Shown: piece after piece, positions 22,699 to 33,640 of the stretch
How positions within the stretch are numbered: position 1 is the stretch's first letter
How the letters are laid out: each line of letters opens with the position of its first letter
Assembly: GCA_027924645.1 (NCBI GenBank)
Contig: BSBN01000213.1
Span: 35,528,501-35,592,500, forward strand
DNA length: 64,000 nt
DNA from: Cunninghamia lanceolata
Taxonomy: Eukaryota; Streptophyta; Pinopsida; Cupressales; Cupressaceae
Reading direction: 5' to 3'
Made by a program: the position numbers and the translations under genes
The notes under the pieces: model-generated
What the model was told of the DNA's origin: nothing
Databases searched by the model: none
What the model saw: the letters and a program-made list of their open reading frames with translations, nothing else

Positions 22699-25600
22699 AT
22701 GAATCTAATCCAAGAACCTGATAGCCAAAGTGCAACAAGCTCCAATGCTTTTCAAAGTGTGAATGCTCCTGACAATTATGGATATCCAGAGAGTGGAGAA
22801 TCTCTGATGATGAGGAGAACAATGACCACCATGAAGGTACCTGACAAAGAACCCCCACAAAGAAAGTCTCTTTTTAGAACTACATGCAAGGCAGGAGGTA
22901 AGGCATGTAAAGTTTTAATTGATTTTGGTTCTACTGAAAATTTTATATCTGATGAAATGGTAACAAAGATTAAGCTTAGAAGATTGCCTCACCCATCCCC
23001 ATATAAGGTCTCATGGCTTACCCAAGGTCAGCAAACAGTTGTAGAAGAGCAAGCTTGGGTAGAATTTCAGATTGGATCATATAAGGACAAGTTGTTGTTT
23101 GATATTACCAAGATGGATGCTTGCCATCTTTTATTTGGGAGACCATGGCAATATGATTTGAAGGCATGCCATGATGGTGTTAGGAACACCTATACAATCA
23201 CCAAAGATGGTATGGTGACAAAGTTAATCCCATTGATAGAGAAGGAGGAGAAATCAAAAGGAAAAGAGGTGAAGGTAATGCTGATGGAAGGAAAACAATT
23301 TATGAAAGAAGCAATAGCAGAAGGTGCAATTGCATATGCCCTAATGCCATGTCTCACAATGAACAAAGAATAGTAGCAAGAACTCAAGACAGAGAAGAAG
23401 CAAAGATTTATAGGCCCAGCTGTCCAAGGGTTATTGGATAAGTATAAAGGCATCATCTCTGATGGAATGCCAAGATCCCTACCACCTGTAAGGGATATCA
23501 ACAATTGTATAGATCTAATCCCAGGATCTACACTTCCAAACAAAGCAGCATACAAGCTAACTCTAGAACAGAATGCAGAAGTAGCAAGACAAATTGAGGA
23601 ATTGCTAGACACAGGTCTGATTGGCAAAAGTTTAAGCCCATGTGCAATACCAGCTATACTAGCACCAAAGAAAGAAGGCACCTGGAGACTTTGCACAGAT
23701 TCCAGGGCTATTACTAAGATCACAATCAGGTATAGGTTTCCAATACCTAGGATAGAGGATTTACTTGACTGTTTGGGAGGTGCTAAGTATTTTACAAAAA
23801 TAGATCTGAAGAGTGGTTATCATCAGATCAGGATTAGGCCAGGAGATGAATGGAAAACAACATTCAAAACCAATGAAGGGTTGTATGAGTGGAAAGTTAT
23901 GCCTTTTGGTTTGTCTAATGCACCTAGTACTTTTATGAGATTGATGAATGAGGTTTTGAGAGAATTCATGGGCAAGTTTGTCATAGTATATCTAGATGAC
24001 ATTTTGATTTTCAGCAATACAAAGGAAGAACATCTCAGACATATAGATTTGGTTCTCAAGAGGTTACGTGAAGAGCAGCTGATGATAAATTTGGACAAGT
24101 GTTTGTTCATGCAGGAGGAGATCACATATTTGGGTTTTGTCATTTCCCAAGGCAAGCTGCAAATGGATAAGGAGAAGGTAAGTGTCATATTGTCTTGGCC
24201 AACTCCAAGGACTATGAATGATGTCAGAAGTTTCCATGGGTTAGCAACCTTCTACAAAAAGTTTATAAGAGGGTTTAGTCATATTTGTGCACCCATGCTT
24301 GATACTATAAAAGGAGGACAAAAGTGCAGATTTGCTTGGACTAAGGAAGCAGGTGATTCCTTTGAAACATTAAAGAAGAAAGTGGCACAGCAGCTAGTCC
24401 TTGCACTTCCAGATTTTAACAAAATTTTTTAGGTAGAATATTATGCAAGTCACATTGCAATTGGAGCAGTACTCAACCAAGAAGGTAGGCCAATTGCATT
24501 TTTCAGTGAGAAGCTCAATGATGCTAAAAAGAGGTATTCATCATATGATTTGGAAATGTATGCTTTAGTCCAATCACTCAAGAAGTGGAGGCATTACTTG
24601 ATGCCAAAAGAATTCATAGTATTCATAGATAATCAGGCTCTAAGTTTTATCAACAGCCAGGAAAAGTTGAACCACAGGCATATGAAATGGGTAGAAACTT
24701 TGCAAGCTTTTACTTTCACATTGAAGCATAAGAAAGGAATCAAGAATAAGGTAGCAGATGCCTTGAGCAGGAGAGCTCTAACAGTCAACTAGATTCAGTT
24801 GGAAAGTGTTGGCATTGATTCATTGAAAACCATGTATGATGATGATGAAGATTTTGGAGAGATATATCAAGTATGCACTTCTTTTGGAGATAAATATCAT
24901 GCTGAATTCTCTGAATTTCTGATCCAGGATGGATTGCTGTTCAAAGGTGGACAGTTGTGTATTCCAAGGTGTTCTATGAGGTTGAACATCATAAAAGAGA
25001 AACATTGTGGAGCTATGGCAGGACACTTTGGTTTGGATAAGACTCTTGATCTTGTTAGAAGACATTATTTTTGGCCTAAACTACAATCTGATGTTAGAAA
25101 ATTTGTAGAGACATGTATGATATGTCAGAAAGCAAAGGAAGATCAACTAATGTAGGTTTATACTAGCCTTTACCCATTCCTTCCAGACCATGGGAAAGCA
25201 TAACTATGGATTTTGTGTTGGGTTTACCCAGAACCAGAAAAGGATATGATAGTGTTTTTGTTGTAGTGGACAGATTCAGCAAAATGGCACATTTCTTGCC
25301 ATGCAAAACCACTGCTGATGCTTCATATATTGCTGATTTATTTTTCAAAGAAATAGTAAGAATACATGGATCATTGAGCATAGTGTCAGATAGGGATGTG
25401 AAGTTTATTGGTCATTTCTGGAGAACTCTATGGAAGAAGCTTGGAACAAATTTGTCTTTCTCATCCACATATCATCCTCAAACGGATGGACAGACTGAAG
25501 TGGTAAATCGTTCCTTAGGGAATTTGCTGAGATGTTTGACAAGACAGCATGGAGACAAGTGGGATAATATCCTACCACAGGTAGAATTTTCCTATAATGA

Positions 25601-26260
25601 TACTGTCAATAGGAGTATAGGGAAATCACCTTTTCAGATAGTCTATGGTATGCATCCACGAGGTATTTTGGAGCTAAGAGATCTACCTATAGGAGATTCT
25701 ATTAGTGCAGATGGAGAAGCTTTTGCAGAAGCCATAAAAGAGGCTCATGATCAAGTAAAGACCCAGCGATAGTAAACTACCTTGAAGTATAAAGAATATG
25801 CTGATAGAAAGAAGACAGATGTACAGTTTGATGTTGGAGATTTGGTATGGGTTCATTTAAAAAAGGAACGACTTCCTAAAGGTAAATATACTAAACTCAT
25901 GCAAAGGAAGATTAGACCATGTTAGATTTTGAGAAAGCATGGAAGAATGCTTATGAGATACAACTTCCTTCTGATCTTGGTTTATCACCTATATTTAATG
26001 TATGTGATTTAACTCCATACAAGCATAATCTAGATGAAGAACATGAACTACTATAGAATACAGCAACTGATGACATTCCAAAACATGATCCACCATAGTT
26101 GCAGAAGATTTTAGACACAAGAATGATCAAGCAGACCTAGAACAAACAATATTTGGAATATTTGGTGTTTGGCAGGGAAAACCTGATTTAGAAGTAGTGC
26201 AGATGACTGAAGAATAGATCAACCAACATGGTTCAAACCTACATACTCTCATCTCAAGTG
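22699..26260 (+). pseudogene. Element B pol: protease, RT, RNase H, integrase, chromodomain remnant
   Basis: The protease core reads LIDFGSTENF at about 22915-22944, so the catalytic D-S/T-G is DFG. RT is open for 332 codons (23434-24432) with SGYHQIRIR and an intact YLDD at 23989-24000. RNase H (to about 24790) has EYYAS where an Asp is normal. Integrase has the HHCC zinc region (24990-25140) and a DDE core with MDFVLGLP, SDRDVKF and TDGQTEVVNR. A frameshift near 25155 and another near 25935 separate the C-terminal part. A decayed chromodomain (LDTRMIKQT...QYLEYLV) lies at about 26105-26235. Stops are mostly TAG. Only a few lesions separate this copy from a coding state. Confidence 0.92.
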
Positions 26261-26280
26261 GACTTGAGATTTCTTCTTCT

Positions 26281-26288
26281 GGGGAGTA
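26281..26288 (+). other. Element B polypurine tract
   Basis: GGGGAGTA directly precedes the 3' LTR after a T/C-rich run. It has the expected position for plus-strand priming. Confidence 0.75.
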
Positions 26289-27813
26289 TGGTGCAGGAGC
26301 ACCCCTTCGAAATAAAGAATAAGTCTAATTATAGTATGTTTTTAGTTTATGATGTAATAAGGTCCATTGGACCAATCCTTATGTTTTAAGTCAATCTAGG
26401 ATGGTGTGTTGATAGTTATAGTTTGTTATGCTAGTTGTCCTCCCAGCCACTGGGAATCAAGTCTGTACTACTCGTGAGGAGTAGTTATTTATGCCCTAGA
26501 TCAGTTTGTTTAGATATAGTTCAGCGTTGCATATGAAAAACAAAGACATTGTGTTTTGGAGATCAGACTGAGTATTGTGATATAGTGGGGCTGTGATATT
26601 TGTATGCATTTCTATTATTGAAATAAAGAAGATCCCATTGTTTCATTTGTCTGATCTTTGATCTATCTATGTAGTCAATTTTAATTTTGCAGGCGAAATG
26701 GATTCATTCATCCATTCTGCCGGTTGATTCTCTGAATCGGTGGAATGGACATGTATAGTAGTTTAGTTTGCAGTTTTATTTTTCTATTTTTGCATTTCAT
26801 TTTTTTGGGATCGATTTATAGCATGCTATGATCTATCCTAGCATCCTCATGTGCTAGGGTTTGAAGGATAAAATCTAAGTTAAGATTTCCCAGAAAATAG
26901 ATCGGCCCGATCTCTGTGTTTTCTGTGTGAAATTTGTGAAGTTTCAAGGGTTTTGTCGAAATGTACATTTGACGGATATATAGTTTTTGTATGTGACATA
27001 CAATCTATGTGTATATCGCATTTGTATCTATGAGTATATCACTTTTGCATCCAAGGATCATTTCGTATGTATCCGTCATTCGCATGTCGCTATTGTATGT
27101 TGGAACATACAAGTAGTCAGAGGTACATTTGATACATGCAAGTGAGTCAATGGCGAGTCAAAGATACATTCACCAAAGATAGATGGGAGATGTATCTTTT
27201 GTCTACATATCGAGTTTGTACATTCTAAATGTACATTGAAGAAATACATTCAAGATATACAATGTTTGTGTATATCGTTGAGGGGCATTGGGTCATACAA
27301 GTTATGAGTATACATCTTTTGGTATACACTCTGTGAGTATATTGCATTTGCATGTTTCTGTGTATATTGCATTTACATTCTGCAGATACAAGGGTTTGAT
27401 ACAAAGAAGTCAACGCCGGTCAAAGGAAGGATTGTATGTTTTGTTTGTATCTAGCACTTGTATATTGAAAATATACATCACACTTATACATTATCAAAAG
27501 ATACATCAGCCGACTAGTATTGGAGGTAACAGGAACTGGATCAGCTGGTTGAAGCTTGTATGTATCACTGTGACAATAGTCATCGGCATAGTTCAGTTTG
27601 GAGAAGCTAATAGGCAGGGTCTTGCCGATAGGCAATATAAGCGAATCACACATCGGGGTGAGATGGGTATCGAAGTGGACGGTGTTTGAGATACTGATGG
27701 TTTCAGTCTGGCTGATAGGATATGCCGGTGTGACATTTAATAACTCTTGCTGATGGAATAAGAAACTTCAAATTCCACCAGTAGATAATGTTTCTGACTG
27801 TGGCTCTGCATCA
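26289..27813 (+). repeat. Element B 3' LTR (1525 bp)
   Basis: It is nearly identical to the 5' LTR apart from the lengths noted there. It runs from TGGTGCAGG to TGCATCA and is followed by the duplication GTCTT. Confidence 0.93.
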
Positions 27814-27818
27814 GTCTT

Positions 27819-28160
27819 GTCCTTGAAGGACTCACTAGCTAGTAGAACGAGTGGGTATCCTCTCACAGGAACCCCTAGAATGTGGTACACATTGTACAGA
27901 GTGATAGTCCACTCTCCTAAAACCTGAGGGAACCTGAATGTGTTCCTGTCTACATCCCAATAAGTTAGAATGTCACAACAAATGCATGCCACAAGATGTA
28001 CAACTGGCATGTGTCAAACCCTAGCCAAGCTTGCTCTCTTCAAGACAACAAGCTCATCAGTAGATAATGAAGCATACATCTCTGAAAGCCACAACTGCTC
28101 GCAATTGGTGTTCCAATGGATCCGCATATCCTACCAATTAGAAAAGAACTTTAGATTAGA
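27819..28160 (-). pseudogene. Element H antisense extra ORF, N-terminal part with plant-mobile-domain-like motif
   Basis: On the minus strand the sequence reads LSTDELVVLKRASLARV, an interruption (TGA), then HMPVVHLVACICCDILTYWDVDRNTFRFP and EWTITLYNVYHILGVPV. This order (two helices, W-D, then FP..E.T.TL.DV...LG.PV.G) is the start of the aminotransferase-like plant mobile domain seen in plant transposable elements. The gene is cut at 27818 by element B and continues at 19865. It lies antisense to gag, between the pol remnant and the 3' LTR. The first Met upstream is unclear. The domain call is by eye and has not been tested by profile search. Confidence 0.6.
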
Positions 28161-28189
28161 TCTTGTCAACTTAGAAAATCCCTAAAAAT

Positions 28190-29052
28190 CATAAAACTTG
28201 CAGAAAATTTCACAAAAAAGCATATAAACCATCAAAATTGCAATAAAAAGATAGATTCAGTGTTCAAATTAGATCAAAATAAAGTGAAGTAAACATTAGA
28301 AGACATCAAATTCTAGTTAGAATTGATTTGTTAGGGTCACCCCTTTCATCAAATTGAATCTCCCTCGGGCGACCCTGCTGCTTAGGTAGATCTCCTCTGG
28401 GTGACCTACCTAGGAAAATGGGTGACCCTATGTGACTATCCCCTGAACTAAAAATGATCTAAAAAACTTGTTTCTTAGTTGATTTTAGTAAATGAAAAAC
28501 CAATCTTGCTCTAAATGACAAAAAAAAAGACAATGCAATAGAGAAAATCATCAAAAAAAAAAAAATTCAAGAGATTTTTCACAAAATTCTACCTAGGGTT
28601 TAGAGAAGGGTTTTTTACTATTTGTGTACCATATTCTTAGTGGTAGAAGAAGAGGTGACCATCTTTGCGATCTCCTCGGTGATATCTACCCAATGACTAC
28701 TCAAACGATCGATTCTATCACTGATTCACTCAAATTTCACTAATTTTCTCACTTTTCTCTCCATTAGCTTAGTTTTCTTTATGCATTTCATAGATTAGTG
28801 TTTTCTTTTATGCATCTCTCATGCATTCTTTTTGTGTGCATTCATTCCTACACTTCTCACCGACAAAAGCAAACAACTAGTCGATCTCAAATGATCTACG
28901 GTATGTTTGTCATTTTAGTTTTCATTACTCATTTTGATATATTTAAATGTCAGACTAATACTATTTATTATAGGTACAATTGCAAGAAAATTAATAACAG
29001 GTAAGGCCTAGTTTAGGAACGGTACCTACCTTTCATGTAGACTACCATCCCC
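28190..29052 (+). other. Element H region before the 3' LTR
   Basis: There is no coding sequence here. It holds several GGGTGACC or GGTCACCC words at about 28337-28440, poly-A runs near 28520 and 28555, and T-rich sequence to the purine tract. It presumably contains the promoter and leader of the antisense ORF, but I see no clear TATA box for it. Confidence 0.4.
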
Positions 29053-29065
29053 AAGGGGGCAAATA
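29053..29065 (+). other. Element H polypurine tract
   Basis: AAGGGGGCAAATA directly precedes the LTR start TGTAAGCACC. A nearly equal tract, AAAAGGGGCAAAA, precedes the 3' LTR of element D. Confidence 0.8.
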
Positions 29066-30017
29066 TGTAAGCACCAAAATCACGTACAACCTCCATGAGG
29101 ACCCCTATGATGAGTCATAATCCTTGTCACATACATGTAAGCATGAAATAACATCCTCTGAGTAGAAATTCTCTTGGTGACATGTCTTTTCTTCCTCCTT
29201 GTGTTGTTTCCCCTTTGTCGTTTTCTCTCTCTGCTTTTGACACTTTTTGATACCTTTTTTGACACTTGTCGATTTGCATTTCTTGTGCTTGTGACTCTAT
29301 TCCTAAGTCTTGTATGTATCTTGTAGGTGAAAACGTGAGTTTTCACCTTTCCCTAGTGTTTTTCATCCATTCCCAACCCTAGAAGTCTTCTAAAGGTTCT
29401 CCCTAGCCATCTCCCACTTTCAGTTTTCAGTTTCACTAAACCAATCCAAATCTTACCCTATTATTTCTAGATCTTCCCTGGGAGATCCTACTTTTGCAAG
29501 TGGAGATTTGGATTTTCACACATGACTAACCTATTTTCAGAGGTAGATCCCCTCCTTTTCATCTCCTGTATCATCTCCCATCATCCACTTCCACCCAGGT
29601 GCCCTCCTTTGAGGGTTGCCCATGGGTCACCCCTGAGTGACCCTAACTGGTGAAAGGGGTGACCCCTGGGTGACCCTGTCATGTTTTTAGCCACGAAAAA
29701 ACTTAAGTTTCTAACTCAAAAAAGCTCTATTTTCACCCATTTTTTTCCTGTTTGCATGGATTTTTGTGTCAAATATAGATTTAACTATTTCATACACCTA
29801 CACATGCATAATTATCTCTATTTCATCTTTAATTAACTATTCATTCACTCCCCTACATTCCCATGCACTCCTTTTTCTTCCCTTCTCGAGTGATAAGCTT
29901 TTACTGGGTAGATCACTCCAATTTTAGCCCAGATCACTCTTGAATCTTCTAAGTTAACTCTCCAATAAAATTGAGTTAACTCTCCTTCTTCTTCACCTCT
30001 CATCCCTTCTTCTAACC

Positions 30018-30025
30018 TATAAATA
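30018..30025 (+). promoter_or_regulatory. TATA box of the H 3' LTR
   Basis: TATAAATA sits in the same context as the 5' copy at 236-243, with the C/T-rich downstream stretch conserved. Confidence 0.6.
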
Positions 30026-30780
30026 ACCCCTCCCTCTAGCAGAAAGGGAGGCAATTTCATTTGTGCACATAGCTCTTGCAAGTTATTGCTCTCCAAATCA
30101 AGCATTCTCATGCTCATATAGGACATAGGAGCCTTTTGCTTTCGTTTATTATCTTGTTTAGCTTTTCTAAAAGCTCATTCACATCCATACACTTCTCACG
30201 TCACAAGCCACAGTGCTCATTAAGCTCTCATTGAGCTCTCTTCAAAGCTTCAAAGCTTCTTTTGCTTCCATTTCCTTTTTGTCGCCAAGAGGATCACCCT
30301 GCTGCTATAGAAGGATTCAAGGTTGCCATTACAAGGATTTTTGAGGGTAGCGGAGGCTCACACTTCTCTAGGTTCCTTTATGCTTTCTTTTCTTTTCATA
30401 GTAATTAGATAATCAAAACTTCTCTTGGAAATACTAAAATACATGTTTGATTTTTCCTTGATAGGCTAAGTAGATTTGCATTGTTAAATTAGTTTCACTT
30501 TCCAAAGTTCATAGATTAAAAACAACTTTCCTTTCTTAGATTAATTGATCCATCTATTCAGAAAACAAAAAAAAAACATAATACATTGCATTAGATAACT
30601 TCATCATAGCTTGCATACATTTTCTAATTCCTAGATTAAAAAAAATACTTTTGATTTCCAAAAACATAAAAAAGAACAAAAAAATGTTTTGGATTCATTT
30701 AGGCTTGCATTCATAAAATCCAAAAAGAACAAAAACATTAGAAACATAGAAAGTTCGCAAAACCCTTGGTCCCAACACAA

Positions 30781-30898
30781 GGTCAATTACAATCAAACAT
30801 GGTCAAAACCCTTGATTTCATCACAAGGTCAAACAAAGTCAACACAAAGTCAAACCCTAGGTCACAAAACCCTAAGTCAAAACCCTCGGTCAAGTCAA
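30781..30898 (+). promoter_or_regulatory. W-box-like hexamer cluster in the H 3' LTR
   Basis: There are eight GGTCAA or AGTCAA hexamers: four GGTCAA (30781, 30801, 30828, 30888) and four AGTCAA (30837, 30848, 30875, 30893). The number is kept although single sites have changed relative to the 5' LTR. Confidence 0.4.
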
Positions 30899-31458
30899 GG
30901 TTATCTTAAACCACCTATCTCTTGTCTCAACTCACGAATGTGCCCTGGATTGAGAGGTGAGTGGGTGAGGGCAATCCTCGATGAGATAGAGGAGATCCAC
31001 CCAAGACCACAACAAAACCCACTAGTCATACAATAACAACGAGAAGCATAGACAACTCCTAGTACAACAAGCATTCATCTAACAACACGAATGACAATTG
31101 AACATCAATGACAACAATAGCCTACCCACACAACGTTGGAACATCCGAAACCCCAACAGGAGAAAAATGACTAGTGACCCTTCGAGTCATATAATTATCT
31201 CTACAACTATGGTCACAGAACACCATATCCACACAAGTGTGCTACAACACAGGTCCCAGGATATGCCGACCCCTCTTCATGAAGTCCATATCTCTAACGA
31301 GCTAGACCACCCTCGTGTCTTGCCTCCTCTTGACTAGCTACTTCCACAAGAGCAAGAGTAACATGGTAATTTGCCACATGGCAAAGAGAGGGTCTGTATG
31401 CACACCAAAACTAACTCAACCACCCCCGAGGCCACCGAGTCATGATTTTGAGAGTACT

Positions 31459-32242
31459 TTCACCAATAGGAGGACCCCATTGCTATAGAGGAGGAGATAG
31501 TTTCCATAGGACCTTTGAGGACATAGCTTGGCATTGACACCCATTATCATAGGTTCTTTATTATTTTATTATTAATTATCTCACACCTTGCTCATGAGGA
31601 AGTAAAACATTATTTTTCTTTCTATTGATAGAATAGAGTTAGAATATAGTTACATTCTTTTCTTAGATTAAATTTCCTATTTTTCTTAGAGTAGTCACAA
31701 ATTTATTTAATTAGTGTAATATAAAAATTGAACTACATGCTAACTTCTATATTACATTGAATATGTGCTGGAATGGAAAACACTAATTTACTAGAAACTG
31801 GAAACCACTTCACATAAATAAATTACAGAGCTAAAAACAAGATGAAGAGAGGAACCTGGAGCTAAAAGGAGGAAGCCACTATCTAAGATACCAATGTATT
31901 GTGCAGACGTTCATGCTAAGAATTGTCATTTGTACAACCCAGAAAATGTGAACAATTCCTAGAAAATACATGAATTCACTCAACAGTTTACCCAAATCTA
32001 CAAAACTAGAAAAGGGATACAACAAAAAGGTACCAAATAATATAGAAATGATAGAATAGAGTTACACTAAATAAATCAAAGGAAATATTGAAATAAAAAG
32101 AGGAAGGAAGAGCTTTGATCCACATTTTGAAATGGGAGCCAAGACCAATGGGTAGGAAAACTGAGGTGCAGGTGGATCCTTTCATAGAGTACCAAGGTTC
32201 CTAGACAAAGTGACAACATTGGTAAGTATTCTTTGTGGGTTC
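31459..32242 (+). other. Spacer between element H and the LINE, no gene seen
   Basis: This AT-rich sequence shows no coding frame, LTR signature or obvious repeat. It is presumably the DNA into which H inserted, with the unrecognised 5' leader of the LINE in its last 100-150 bases. Confidence 0.4.
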
Positions 32243-33640
32243 TCTCCCTAAAAAATTGCAGCTAGTTTGGAGAAGGGACAACATAGTGGGTCCTACTCTA
32301 TGTTGAAAGAAGAAACTACTAGGAAAATTGGTTGGCATTCCTCTAGAGACCCGTTAGCTTGGAAAAACCTCTTCAAAAGTCATTATGATGAGATTCTCTA
32401 TGATGGGGTGGAATTTGTCCTCTCTGAGGATGATGTTTGCCAAAAAATCAAGGATCCTTCGATGGACAAAGCCATTACGAAAATGGACACTGTTCTTGTG
32501 GGTAAAGTCTTCGGCAGATGACCTAACATTGAGTTGATACACAAATGGGTGTCTACAAAATGGGCTATTAAAGGAAATGTGGAGGTCTCTACTATTCCAA
32601 AAGGCCTTTTCTCTTTTTCCTTCTCACTTGTAGAGGACTTTCTCAACACCCTCATGCAAAGTACCTAGTTCTTAGGGAAGCAAAGTCCAACCCTATACAA
32701 ATGGTGACCTGGGATTAATGCTTTAGAAGATCTCTCAACTTCATCTCCTACTTGGGTTTGGCTTCTAGGGCTCCCCTTGGAATATTGGGATGAAGAGATC
32801 ATAGCGAGCATAGCTAACTCTTTTGGCCATTTCCTTGCACTGGATAGTGTCACCAAGAATATAAGAAGATTTTCATTTGCTAGGTTTTGTGTGAATGTGG
32901 AGCCTCATAAAATCCTTCCTATCTCCATCTCCTTAGAATCTATCTTTGGTATATGGAATCAGAAGATTGTTTTTGAAACCTTGGCCCTATATTGCCAAAA
33001 ATGTTCTCGCACTAGTCATCTTATAAATGCTTTTCCAAGAATAGATTCTCCTATGAAGAATAGATCTAGAATAGAAAATCAGTATAAATCCCCTTTTAAG
33101 GTCCCTAGTAGTCTGGTAGGACTCCAATCTACCCAATCTATTCTTCTCGAGGAAGGTGAAATTCCAAACCCATCAAAAGGGTTAAGTTATTAGGAAATCC
33201 CTGTGAGTGATTCTATTATGTTTGAGAAACCCCTCAAGGAATCAATATTGGAAGGTATTTCTTTAGATTCCAATATTAATCTAGTTGAGATGACCTCTGC
33301 TTAGGCTCCTCTTCTAGATCCACCTTGTTTGGTGAATGTGGATTCTATCAACTCTAATAATCTTATTTTAGGATCTTTGACCATAGTCATCAAGTTAGAG
33401 GAAATTGCAAGGACTGGATACCCCATTACTCTAAACAAGCTAGATGAATCTATTGGGTCACCTCCTTACTCTCCTCTTATAAATGGGAAGGGAACTAGGA
33501 AAACTGTAGATGTTGCCAAGGATTCTAAACCAGGGAAGAAATCACATAGGGAGGTAAGACAAAAGGAAACTTTTAAAGATGTGGCTAATGGTAGGCAAAG
33601 AACCCTAGAGAAAGTGGGTTCTAGGAGAGGTAAGAAATGA
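32243..33640 (+). pseudogene. LINE ORF1: DUF4283-like RNA-binding protein with zinc knuckle
   Basis: A single frame with few stops carries the DUF4283-like domain typical of plant L1 ORF1. LVGKVFGR...PNIELIHKWVSTKW lies at about 32490-32560, then VEVSTIPKGLFSFSFS, then a WVWLLGLPLEYWDEEII motif at about 32750-32800, then VTKNIRRFSFARFCV. A zinc-knuckle remnant (LYCQKCSRTSH) is near 32990; its last Cys is replaced by Ala (NAFPR). A Ser/Pro/Lys-rich tail leads to the stop at 33638-33640. ORF1 proteins bind LINE RNA. Stops at about 32520, 32668, 32706, 33191 and 33302 inactivate it. Confidence 0.8.

Larger units (their letters stand above)
19871..27813 (+). mobile_element. Element B: chromovirus-type Ty3/gypsy retrotransposon, complete, recently active
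   Basis: It has LTRs at 19871-21567 and 26289-27813, an initiator-Met primer site, one long gag-pol frame and a purine tract. TSD GTCTT is at 19866-19870 and 27814-27818. Both LTRs start TGGTG and end TGCATCA. It lies inside the antisense ORF of element H. The first 160 LTR bases differ at about five positions, making it one of the youngest elements here. Its LTR ends and gag-pol resemble those of element C, so the two are related families. Confidence 0.95.
1..31457 (+). mobile_element. Element H: outer Tat-like Ty3/gypsy retrotransposon, pol-deleted, 5' end outside the window
   Basis: The segments 1-1686 and 29788-31457 are diverged direct copies and are read as the two LTRs, with the 5' copy cut by the window edge. 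Between them lie gag (from 1881, resuming at 14505), a protease remnant, a linker, the C-terminal tail of integrase (to 16872), a long untranslated part, an antisense extra ORF and a polypurine tract at 29053-29065. No RT, RNase H or integrase core is present. Elements A and B are inserted in it. The gag and protease style and the antisense extra ORF fit the Tat lineage. The target-site duplication cannot be tested because the left end is missing. The element is old: about 25 differences were counted by hand in the first 195 aligned LTR bases. Confidence 0.75.
29066..31457 (+). repeat. Element H 3' LTR (about 2.4 kb)
   Basis: It begins TGTAAGCACC after the purine tract. From 29788 on it aligns with the window start. 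Similarity ends at about 31457, near GAGAGTAC, where the 5' copy has GAGCGTACA. The terminal CA is not preserved, so the exact end is uncertain by a few bases. It contains GGGTGACCC-like words at about 29617-29685, the TATA box at 30018 and the second hexamer cluster at 30781-30898. Confidence 0.75.

Noticed and set aside
29080..29346. 88-codon Lys/Arg-rich antisense ORF in the H 3' LTR
   Set aside because: Low-complexity composition within an LTR; no partner is visible because the matching 5' LTR part lies outside the window.
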